DNA from: Planctomycetota bacterium
GTDB lineage: Bacteria; Planctomycetota; UBA1135; UBA2386
Direction of reading: 5' to 3'
NCBI GenBank assembly: GCA_947455805.1
Contig: CANGSN010000124.1
Coordinates: 1 to 7,876, forward strand
Length of the DNA: 7,876 bases
The translations under genes were made by a program, and so were the position numbers. Positions within the stretch are counted from its first letter, which is position 1. Each line of letters opens with the position of its first letter. Shown in pieces: positions 1 to 5,756 of this stretch. The notes under the pieces are model-generated. The model was given only the letters and a program-made list of their open reading frames with translations. It searched no databases and had not been told where the DNA came from.

Positions 1-508
1 CCGGTCCGGTGACGGCGAGCCCGGCCGCGACCGCCAGCGTCGCCGCGAACGACGGCCCCGACGGCTGCACGCCGACGACGAGCAGGCCGGCGGCGGCGAA
101 CAGCAGCAGCGGCAGGCGCGGTGTCGCGACGGGACGCCAGCGCACGATCGCCAGCCAGAACACGGCCAGCGGCAACAGCGAGAACACGGCGTGCACGGCC
201 CGCACAGCGCGCATCGTCGCCATCGGTTCGTCGGCGCCGAGCGCACCGAGGCCACGGAAGACCCACGACAAGAGCCACGGGTAGACCCAGCTGCGCATGC
301 CGTCGCGGTACTCCCACGGCTCGTGCCAGGCGCCGCCGGTGGCCAGGTGCCACGCCGGATCGACGTACTGGAACTGCTGGTCCGGGAAGTCGAAGCCGTC
401 GGCGCAGAGCACCGCCGGCAAACGCAGCAGCAGCCCGAGCCCGAGGTAGGCGGCGAGCGACCACGGTGCACCCGCGTGCAGGGCCCGCATCCATCGCGCG
501 TTCGTCAC
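1..508 (-). CDS. GT22 (Alg9/PIG-B-like) membrane glycosyltransferase, N-terminal part, cut by window edge
   Basis: Reading the minus strand gives an open frame running off the left edge, about 169 residues visible. After a basic N-terminus comes a first hydrophobic segment (about residues 18-35), then a loop with FPDQQFQ (residues 41-47), an H-x3-TGG stretch, PWEY (64-67) and MRSWVYP (71-77), followed by further hydrophobic segments. This order matches the first extracytoplasmic loop of family GT22 (Alg9, PIG-B, Smp3), whose hallmark is HPDE-x-FQ, then WEY and RS-x-x-YP. These enzymes use polyprenyl-phosphate sugars to glycosylate lipid-linked acceptors, so this one probably works at the cytoplasmic membrane on a surface glycan or glycolipid; its substrate cannot be read. 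It is odd that HPDE reads FPDQ: the Asp stays, the acidic partner is Gln. The start is either GTG at 508 (used here) or ATG at 490; neither has a clear ribosome binding site. It is divergent from the dehydrogenase at 618. Confidence 0.75.
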   Translation of the reverse strand, partial: MTNARWMRALHAGAPWSLAAYLGLGLLLRLPAVLCADGFDFPDQQFQYVDPAWHLATGGAWHEPWEYRDGMRSWVYPWLLSWVFRGLGALGADEPMATMRAVRAVHAVFSLLPLAVFWLAIVRWRPVATPRLPLLLFAAAGLLVVGVQPSGPSFAATLAVAAGLAVTGP

Positions 509-617
509 CGCTGCATCGTGACGCCGGGCCGTTGTCGATGGAATGGGGGCCTACGGGCCCATCGCGCGAGCCACCGCTGCGCGTAGCCTCTTCGCCCCGA
601 TCTCCGCTCCGACTCCG
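509..617. promoter_or_regulatory. Divergent intergenic region between GT22 gene and dehydrogenase
   Basis: This 109-bp gap separates two divergently transcribed genes and must hold their 5' control signals unless promoters lie inside the genes. A TAGCCT hexamer at 584-589 fits a loose -10 box (TA-n3-T) for the plus-strand gene, but I see no convincing -35 seventeen bases upstream of it. No ribosome binding site precedes the ATG at 618. The promoter assignment is weak. Confidence 0.25.
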
Positions 618-1643
618 ATGCCCGACCGCGAAACGCTCCACGTCGCCGAATTCCACGGCGACGGCATCTCCTCCGAACTGTCCGCCAGCGTGCACGAGCT
701 GGCCAAGGCGCTGCCGATCTCGGTGCAGTTCCATCCGGTCGACCTGACGCTCGAGTCGCGGCGCAAGAACGCGAACGCCTGCTACGACGCCGCGATGGAG
801 GCCTTCCGCACGCACAAGGTCGCCCTGAAGCACCCGACCGTGACCGAGAAGGAGAGCCCGAACAAGGTGCTGCGCGAGCGCAGCAACTTCTCGGTGATCC
901 ACCGTCCGGTGGCGACGCTGCCCGGCGTCAAGACGCGCCACGACGGCAAGATCGACCTGCACATCGTGCGCATCGCCGTCGGCGGCACCTACGAGGACCC
1001 GGGTCGCCGCATCGGCGACGACGTCGCCGTGTCGATCCGCGTCATCGAACGCCGGCCGTCGCGCGAGGCCGCGCTCTACGCGTTCCGGCTGGCGCGCCGG
1101 CTGTCGAGCGGCGTCTGCAGCACCAGCAAGTACACGATCCAGCGGGCGACCGACGGGCTGTTCGAGGAGGTCGTGCAGAACGTCGCCCGCGACTTCCCCG
1201 AGGTGCCGCACCACAGCGAGCTGTTCGACTCGCTGCTCTACAAGCTGATCCTGAAGCCCGAGGCCTACCGCGTCATCGTCACGCCGAACGAGTACGGCGA
1301 CTTCCTGTCGGACATGGCGTGCGGGATGATCGGCAGCCTGGGTCTCGGTGCCAGCGCCAACTACTCGTTCGACGAACGCGGCGACGTCGCGCTGGCGATG
1401 TTCGATCCGGCGGGCGGCACCGCGCCGGACATCGCCGGCAAGGGCATTTGCAACCCGTCGGCGTCGCTGCTCGCGTTCGCGATGTTGCTGACCCACTCGG
1501 GCTTCCGCGGCCTCGGTTCGGTCGTCGACGACGCGGTGCGCGGTGCGATCGCCGCCGGCGAATCGACGCGCGACCTGGGCGGCAAGCGGAACACCGCGGA
1601 GTTCACCGCAGCGGTCTGCCAGCGCTTGTCGGTCCGCGGCTGA
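618..1643 (+). CDS. Isocitrate/isopropylmalate-family dehydrogenase, probably NAD-dependent isocitrate dehydrogenase-like
   Basis: This 341-residue protein belongs to the metal-dependent beta-decarboxylating dehydrogenases (oxidation of a 2-hydroxyacid, then loss of CO2). Visible landmarks are GDGISSE (14-20, family form GDGIGPE), S80 and N82, R86, R96, R118, Y125, K171, D204, and YGDFLSD with D228 and D232. Their identity and spacing match the isocitrate and metal ligands of E. coli Icd (S113, N115, R119, R129, R153, Y160, K230, D283, D307, D311). The coenzyme loop reads GGTAPDIAGKG; Asp-Ile there is typical of NAD-using members, whereas NADP enzymes carry Lys-Tyr. Two signatures are changed: the usual R-E-N/R-N-T-E-G stretch after R118 reads RIAVGG, and the HGSAP loop starts with Gly instead of His. 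Isocitrate is therefore the best guess, but another malate-type substrate is possible. The length is normal for the family. The frame is open upstream to 543, but family alignment favours ATG 618, which has no Shine-Dalgarno. It ends 13 bp from the convergent XRE gene. Confidence 0.85.
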   Translation: MPDRETLHVAEFHGDGISSELSASVHELAKALPISVQFHPVDLTLESRRKNANACYDAAMEAFRTHKVALKHPTVTEKESPNKVLRERSNFSVIHRPVATLPGVKTRHDGKIDLHIVRIAVGGTYEDPGRRIGDDVAVSIRVIERRPSREAALYAFRLARRLSSGVCSTSKYTIQRATDGLFEEVVQNVARDFPEVPHHSELFDSLLYKLILKPEAYRVIVTPNEYGDFLSDMACGMIGSLGLGASANYSFDERGDVALAMFDPAGGTAPDIAGKGICNPSASLLAFAMLLTHSGFRGLGSVVDDAVRGAIAAGESTRDLGGKRNTAEFTAAVCQRLSVRG

Positions 1644-1656
1644 CCTCCCGCTCCCC

Positions 1657-2142
1657 TCAACTGCGCGGGCGGAACAGCCGGTCGGCGAAACGGCTGGTCT
1701 TGTGCTTCTCGGCGACCTTGCGGGTGAGGCGCATCGCCTCGGCGACCGGGATGATCACGGCGCCCTCGGGCACCGGCAGCCAGATGGCTTGGTCCTCGTT
1801 GCCGGTCACCAGCTTGTCGAACTCGTCCGCCGTGCTCGCGGCGGCGAGGCGCTCGAGCAGCCGCATGTCGACCAGCGCCGAGCCCGCCGCCGCGAACTGC
1901 TTGACGCGGCCGAGCAGGTCGTCGGTGCTGACTTCGAACAGGTCGGCGAGCGCGACCAGATCTTCGCCGGTCGGAAAGCGACTTCCGCTCTCCCAGCGCG
2001 ACACCGCCGACTCGTGGCAGCCGAGACGCTTGGCGACGTGGTCCTGGGTGAACCCGCGACGCGCGCGCAGCTCCCGCAGCCGGGCCGCGAGATGCATGGC
2101 AAGCGGGCGAGGGGCGGCGATTTCTTCTGGTTGTTCCGTCAC
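1657..2142 (-). CDS. XRE-family helix-turn-helix transcriptional regulator
   Basis: The protein has 161 residues from GTG 2142. Residues about 18-78 form a Cro/C1-type HTH: RLRELRARRGFTQ (21-33), then VAKRLG (36-41), the recognition-helix segment ESAVSRWESG (44-53), FPTGEDLVALADLF (56-69) and VSTDDLLG (71-78). This is the classic XRE layout and predicts a dimeric DNA-binding repressor. The C-terminal half (about 85-161) has no family I recognise; it is a short acidic/hydrophobic stretch followed by a basic tail, with no peptidase or toxin motif visible. The frame stays open to an ATG at 2256, but that would overlap the repeat-rich control region and the longer reading of the divergent gene; GTG 2142 fits better, and ATG 2097 just before the HTH is the other option. 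Divergent pairing with the sigma-like gene suggests it binds the repeats between them. Confidence 0.85.
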   Translation of the reverse strand: MTEQPEEIAAPRPLAMHLAARLRELRARRGFTQDHVAKRLGCHESAVSRWESGSRFPTGEDLVALADLFEVSTDDLLGRVKQFAAAGSALVDMRLLERLAAASTADEFDKLVTGNEDQAIWLPVPEGAVIIPVAEAMRLTRKVAEKHKTSRFADRLFRPRS

Positions 2143-2324
2143 GTGGGCTCGGCGCGTGGGTCGCTGGGCTCTACGCAGGTATCTTCGCAGGTGGCCAGCC
2201 CTTGCGAAAGTCGCCGATGGCACTGGCAGGTCGCATGCAAATCCGGCACACGGCACCTTCGCACCCCTTGGCGACTTTCCACTCTGGAAACTTGCCGATT
2301 GGTCATGTAGACGCCCCTGTAGTC
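2143..2324. promoter_or_regulatory. Repeat-rich divergent control region between XRE regulator and sigma-like gene
   Basis: These 182 bp separate two divergently transcribed putative regulators and contain several exact repeats read directly: CGCAGGT twice with a 12-bp period (2174-2180 and 2186-2192); an inverted pair GAAAGTCGCC/GGCGACTTTC (2206-2215 and 2270-2279); a palindrome TTTCCA-CTC-TGGAAA (2276-2290); and CTGGAAACTTG (2284-2294), whose perfect reverse complement lies at 2337-2347 inside the first codons of the sigma-like gene. The likely role is operator and promoter control of both genes, probably by the XRE protein. Exact promoter boxes cannot be assigned. Confidence 0.5.
2276..2290. 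promoter_or_regulatory. Candidate operator palindrome TTTCCA-N3-TGGAAA
   Basis: The two 6-bp arms are perfectly complementary around a 3-bp centre, a size and symmetry typical of dimeric HTH regulators such as XRE proteins. A further half site TTTCCA occurs at 2341-2346. It lies 35 bp before the ATG of the sigma-like gene. The binding protein is inferred from proximity only. Confidence 0.4.
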
Positions 2325-2347
2325 ATGACTGAACGTCAAGTTTCCAG
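2284..2347. repeat. 11-bp perfect inverted repeat spanning the start of the sigma-like gene
   Basis: CTGGAAACTTG at 2284-2294 and its exact reverse complement at 2337-2347 are separated by 42 bp, giving a centre-to-centre distance of 53 bp, about five helical turns. The right arm covers codons 5-8 of the sigma-like gene. The left arm overlaps the TTTCCA-CTC-TGGAAA palindrome. The spacing suits two operators on the same DNA face with looping; it could also act as an RNA hairpin over the start codon. Confidence 0.6.
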
Positions 2348-2879
2348 CCTCGGACGGACGACCCTGGCCACCGATGAGCTTCTCCCCATCGCATACCGGT
2401 CCGCCGCGCGCGTCTTGCGGAGGCGCCTGCTGGTCGAAGAGGCCGGCGAACGCGCCGTACACCTGCTGCTGCTGGCGACCCTGCAGGGCACCGGCCCAGA
2501 CCACCCGAAGGCGTGGGTGCGCCGCGTCGCCTACCGCAGCGCCTGTGCGCTGCTGCGCTCGGACTGGTCGCGCACCCACTCGGCCGACCTCGACGAGATC
2601 GACGCCAACCAAGCGCCCTACCGGCAACCCAGGCCCGGTGTCGCCTTCGTGCGCGAGCACCTCGGCGACCACCTGGACCCGCACCTGAAGCCGGTGCTGC
2701 AGGCTGCCGTCACCTGCAACGGCACCCGCGCCGCCGCACGCAGCTGCGGCTTGGCGCCGCGCGACTTCCGCCGCCGGCTCGACACGATCTCGCGCCGCGC
2801 GCGTGCGGTGCTGCAGCACGGATCGCCGATCGACCCGTTCGCCGACGATGCGATGGAGCAGTTCGCCCTGGCACCGTGA
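2325..2879 (+). CDS. Divergent sigma-70/ECF-like DNA-binding protein
   Basis: The protein has 184 residues from ATG 2325. The N-terminal part resembles sigma region 2: an arginine-rich helix RSAARVLRRRLLVEEAGE (25-42), a helical stretch to about 54, then PKAWVRRVAYRSACALLR (61-78), which matches the P-x-x-WL-x-R-I-A-x-N-x-x-D-x-x-R pattern at the end of region 2 in ECF sigma factors. The second half (about 120-165) holds a region-4-like HTH, with NGTRAAARSCGLAPRDFRRRL as its core. The acidic helix that normally binds core polymerase is poorly conserved, so it may be a true sigma factor, a degenerate one, or a sigma-derived repressor. No anti-sigma gene follows. The frame is open upstream to a TTG at 2202, but that would place the repeat region inside the gene. 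There is no Shine-Dalgarno. The secreted DUF1080 gene starts 77 bp downstream and may be co-transcribed. Confidence 0.6.
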   Translation: MTERQVSSLGRTTLATDELLPIAYRSAARVLRRRLLVEEAGERAVHLLLLATLQGTGPDHPKAWVRRVAYRSACALLRSDWSRTHSADLDEIDANQAPYRQPRPGVAFVREHLGDHLDPHLKPVLQAAVTCNGTRAAARSCGLAPRDFRRRLDTISRRARAVLQHGSPIDPFADDAMEQFALAP

Positions 2880-2956
2880 ACGAAGCGGCTGGCTTCTCGG
2901 CCGGGCACTGGCAACCGGCCGCGCACCACGCCATCGTCGCGAACCGAGAACCGACG

Positions 2957-3772
2957 ATGCCGACGCCCGTGCTCCCGATCGTGGCTGCGCTGCTCACTGC
3001 GGCGACTGCCGTCTCCTACCTGCCGCAGGACCCGCCGGGCTACCGCGACACGCCGCGTCTGCCCGACGGCTGGCGCGTGCACGATGCCGACCGCCCGCGC
3101 CCGCCGGTGGTGACGCCGCCGCCCGCCGGTGAGCCGGTGCCGGCCCCGAGCGACGCGATCGTGCTGTTCGACGGCAAGTCGCTCGCGGCGTTCCGCGGCA
3201 ACGGGGGCGCCGCGAAGTGGCTGCTGCAGGATGGCGCCATGATCGTGAACGGCACCGGCGACATCGAGACGGTGGCCGAGTTCGGCGACTGCCAGCTGCA
3301 CGTCGAGTGGAGCGCGCCGTCGCCGACGAAGGGCGACTCGCAGGGCCGCGGCAACAGCGGCGTGTTCTTCTTCGGGCGCTACGAGATCCAGGTGCTCGAC
3401 TCGTTCGAGAACCCGACCTACGCCGACGGCCAGGCGGCGGCGCTCTACGGACAGAAGCCGCCGCTCTTGAACGCGAGCCGCAAGCCGGGCGAGTGGCAGA
3501 CGTACGACATCTACTTCCGCGCGCCCCGCTTCGGCGCCGACGGGGCCGTGCAGCAGCCGGCGCGCGTCACCGTCGTGCACAACGGAATCGTCGTGCAGCT
3601 CGACGAAGCGTTGCTCGGCGCCACCGCGCACCGCGCCGTGGCCAAGTACGACCGCCACGGCGACAAGGGCCCGATCCGACTGCAGGACCACGGCGACCCG
3701 GTGCGCTTCCGCAACCTGTGGGTGCGCCCGCTGCAGCTCGAGCGGCCGGCGGCGCCCCCCGCCGCGAAGTAG
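2957..3772 (+). CDS. Secreted DUF1080 / 3-keto-disaccharide hydrolase domain protein
   Basis: The protein has 271 residues. It starts with a hydrophobic segment (about 5-20) that looks like a Sec signal peptide lacking N-terminal Lys/Arg, followed by a proline-rich linker (about 26-62) and one DUF1080 domain (PF06439) to the C-terminus. Domain landmarks are VLFDGKSL (69-76), GNSGVFFFGRYEIQVLDSF beginning at residue 132, an LYG element, a GEWQTYDI element, and GPIRLQDHGDPVRFRNLWV ending at W255-V256. This concanavalin-like jelly-roll family includes 3-keto-disaccharide hydrolases and is greatly expanded in Planctomycetota, where it is linked to extracellular or periplasmic sugar use. No partner sugar oxidoreductase is nearby, so the substrate is unknown. 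ATG 2957 is preferred because it begins the signal peptide and has GAG eight bases upstream; a GTG at 2876 overlapping the previous stop would add 27 residues and bury the signal. Confidence 0.85.
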   Translation: MPTPVLPIVAALLTAATAVSYLPQDPPGYRDTPRLPDGWRVHDADRPRPPVVTPPPAGEPVPAPSDAIVLFDGKSLAAFRGNGGAAKWLLQDGAMIVNGTGDIETVAEFGDCQLHVEWSAPSPTKGDSQGRGNSGVFFFGRYEIQVLDSFENPTYADGQAAALYGQKPPLLNASRKPGEWQTYDIYFRAPRFGADGAVQQPARVTVVHNGIVVQLDEALLGATAHRAVAKYDRHGDKGPIRLQDHGDPVRFRNLWVRPLQLERPAAPPAAK

Positions 3773-3794
3773 CCGCGGCGGCTCGCGACGCGAG
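3759..3794. terminator. Double hairpin between convergent genes, candidate bidirectional terminator
   Basis: CCGCCGCG (3759-3766) pairs perfectly with CGCGGCGG (3774-3781) around a 7-base loop that contains the DUF1080 stop codon. Directly next to it CTCGCG-A-CGCGAG (3782-3794) forms a second near-perfect hairpin, ending two bases before the stop of the convergent lipoprotein gene. There is no U-tract on either strand, so intrinsic termination is uncertain; position and symmetry suggest a bidirectional transcript-end structure. Confidence 0.4.
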
Positions 3795-3796
3795 GC

Positions 3797-5614
3797 TCAG
3801 CGCGCGCCGGTGTACTGGCCGAGCACGCTGTGGTCGTGCTTGATCCCGGCGGCGTCGGCGTTGGTCAGGCGCGTCGCCGTCGTGCCGTCCCAGACGAACA
3901 GGTCGGCGTTGGTGTTGCCACTGACCACGCGCGTGAACAGGATCGTCGCGTCCGCGGTCTTCGCCTGGAACACGTCGTTGCCGGCCGTGTCGCTGATCGT
4001 CACCGAGGTCGCGCCCGACGCGTCCCACATCGCCAGGTCGCTCTGGCTGCTGACCGTCTGGCGGTAGACGAAGTCGCCGGCGTCGAGGCCGTTGCCCTCG
4101 AACAACAGCCCGGTGCCGGTGATCGGCGTGCCCCAGGTGCCGGCCGACACGTCGAACAGCGCCAGCGCACCGCCGTCGGCGCGCTGCCCGACGACGTCGC
4201 CGTTGGTGAGCACGCCGAGCGTCGTCGACGTCGCCCCACCCGCGGCCCACGTCACCGTCGCCGGCGACGCGACCATCGACACCGCCAGGATGCTCGAAGC
4301 CGTGCCGCTCGGCCGGATGAAGGCCCAGCCGGTCGTGCCGTCGCTGCTGACGGCGAGCACCGTCGACAGGTCGCTGCTGTTGCGCAGCGTGGCGCCGGTG
4401 GCCGTGTCGAGGTCGTAGAAGAAGGCGTCGCTCTCGGTCGTGTTGCCGAAGGCGGCGCTCTGGAAGGCGACCTCGTTGCCCGCACCGACGGCGACGACCG
4501 TGTTCCAGGCCGAAGCGCTCACCGCGCTGCCGAGGTCGACCGAGGTGCCGTTCGCCGGATTCCATGCCCACACGGCGCGGGTCCCCGAGCCTTCGGCGGT
4601 GAACACGACCTTGCTGTCGGTCGAGACGCCGGCGAGCACCTTGTTCAGCGACGCCAGCGCGCTCTGGTCGGCGCCGACCTCGACGAGGCCGGTGCTGACC
4701 TTGTAGTAGAACAGGTCCTGCTCGCCCGACGCGCCGACGCGCGAGAACAGCACGCCGCCGTTCGGCAGCGCCTGCAGCAGCTGTTCGTCGGTCGTGGCCT
4801 CGCCGACGGCGAAGCTCTCGTCGGCCGCCACGTCGTAGGCGTAGATGTCGGCCTGGCCGTTGACGGAGACCTCGTAGAACACGAGGTCCGCCGAGTTGAC
4901 GAGCGCCGTCACCGTCGACAGGCCCGCGGTCGACAGCACGCGGCGCACGCCCGTGGTCGGGTTGTAGACGCCGATCTCGAGTTCGTTGCCGCTGCCGGCG
5001 GTGTAGACGATCTTGCCGTCGCTGGTCTTGGCGCGGTACGTCGCCGAACCACCAGCGGCTGCAGCCACGCGCACGTTGGTGCGCTTCAGCGGGTCGAACA
5101 CCCACAGCTGCTGGCCAGTGCCGGCGGCGAGCTGGTAGGCGAGGCGGCCGTCGGCCAGCGTGCCGCCGATGCTCGGCGTCGACGTGGCGCCGGCGATGCG
5201 CACGGTCGCGTCGGTGCGCGTGTCGAGCAGCAGCAAGCCGCTGCTGTCCTCGCGCACGACGGCGAAGTGGCCCTGCGTGACCCGCACCGGGATCGTGCCG
5301 GTCGACGTCTTGTCGCCGTCGGTCACCGTGAACCCGACCTCGTACTCACCCATCGTGTCGAACGTGTTCGAGTAGATGCTGCCGGCGAACGCCCCACCGC
5401 CCGAGGTCACCGCGTAGGTCAGCGTCGCCCCTTCGCGATCGGTCAGGTAGTCGCCGAGCTGCAGCGTGAACGCGCTGGCGCCGGTGGTCGACTGCTGCGG
5501 GATCTCGCTGACGCGCGGCGAGGCATTGCTGACGTTGCTGCCACCGCCGCAGCCCGCGAGCGACGCGGCGACGGCTAGGAACAGGATCGAAGAAGGCGTC
5601 GGACGTGAAACCAT
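3797..5614 (-). CDS. Lipoprotein with Ig/cadherin-like domain and beta-propeller-like repeats
   Basis: The protein has 605 residues. An N-terminal segment MVSRPTPSSILFLAVAASLAGC has a basic start, hydrophobic core and lipobox LAGC with Cys22, followed by a glycine/serine tether, which predicts a lipid-anchored envelope protein. Residues about 30-115 resemble a cadherin/Ig-like domain: LGDYLTDREGATLTYAVTSG, then GEYEVGFTVTDGD. The remainder is a long run of beta-strand-rich repeats of roughly 40-50 residues, with recurring S-x-DG-x-x-x-F/Y and L/W-V-W/Y-D/N-P/G patterns such as TSDGKIVYTA, DLFYYKVSTG and DLFVWDGTTA. This is the style of TolB/WD-like beta-propellers, and two propellers are possible given the length. 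No catalytic motif is visible; a binding or scaffold role at the cell surface is inferred. The start is ATG 5614, preceded by a GAGAGAGA Shine-Dalgarno-like run ending 8 bases upstream, one of the few clear ribosome binding sites here. Confidence 0.8.
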   Translation of the reverse strand: MVSRPTPSSILFLAVAASLAGCGGGSNVSNASPRVSEIPQQSTTGASAFTLQLGDYLTDREGATLTYAVTSGGGAFAGSIYSNTFDTMGEYEVGFTVTDGDKTSTGTIPVRVTQGHFAVVREDSSGLLLLDTRTDATVRIAGATSTPSIGGTLADGRLAYQLAAGTGQQLWVFDPLKRTNVRVAAAAGGSATYRAKTSDGKIVYTAGSGNELEIGVYNPTTGVRRVLSTAGLSTVTALVNSADLVFYEVSVNGQADIYAYDVAADESFAVGEATTDEQLLQALPNGGVLFSRVGASGEQDLFYYKVSTGLVEVGADQSALASLNKVLAGVSTDSKVVFTAEGSGTRAVWAWNPANGTSVDLGSAVSASAWNTVVAVGAGNEVAFQSAAFGNTTESDAFFYDLDTATGATLRNSSDLSTVLAVSSDGTTGWAFIRPSGTASSILAVSMVASPATVTWAAGGATSTTLGVLTNGDVVGQRADGGALALFDVSAGTWGTPITGTGLLFEGNGLDAGDFVYRQTVSSQSDLAMWDASGATSVTISDTAGNDVFQAKTADATILFTRVVSGNTNADLFVWDGTTATRLTNADAAGIKHDHSVLGQYTGAR

Positions 5615-5622
5615 GATGGGCG

Positions 5623-5630
5623 TCTCTCTC
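5623..5630 (-). promoter_or_regulatory. Ribosome binding site of the lipoprotein gene
   Basis: On the minus strand the purine run GAGAGAGA ends 8 bases before the ATG at 5614. It supports that start, and the resulting protein begins directly with a lipoprotein signal peptide. Confidence 0.5.
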
Positions 5631-5635
5631 GTGGC

Positions 5636-5667
5636 GATGCAGGTGCGGTTTGCGACACCTGCGCATC
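5636..5667. repeat. Inverted repeat in the leader of the lipoprotein gene
   Basis: GATGCAGGTG (5636-5645) pairs with CACCTGCGCATC (5656-5667) with a 2-base bulge and a 10-base loop. It lies just upstream of the ribosome binding site of the minus-strand lipoprotein gene, in the 142-bp gap after the VLRF1-like gene. It could be a leader hairpin, an operator or the end of the upstream transcript. A smaller hairpin CCGGT-GGC-ACCGG lies at 5707-5719. Nothing else is recognisable in the gap. Confidence 0.35.
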
Positions 5668-5756
5668 GGCAAGCCCCTCGGCAGGACTGATGGCGGCGGG
5701 CAGGATCCGGTGGCACCGGGGTTCCGATGCCGCGGCCTCCACCGGAAACCGCCGCC

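Noticed and set aside
2202..2324. A longer sigma-like protein starting at TTG 2202
   Set aside because: The extra 41 residues resemble no sigma region and would swallow the inverted repeats; ATG 2325 leads directly into the conserved part.
2618..3691. A 357-codon minus-strand open frame opposite the sigma-like and DUF1080 genes
   Set aside because: The translation is Arg/Val/His-rich without recognisable motifs, and the plus strand carries a clear DUF1080 domain.
3830..5578. A 582-codon open frame on the plus strand opposite the lipoprotein gene
   Set aside because: Its translation is dominated by Arg, Ala, Val and Gly with no domain pattern, while the opposite strand gives a lipobox and ordered beta repeats. 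It is an antisense shadow caused by the scarcity of stop codons in high-GC DNA.
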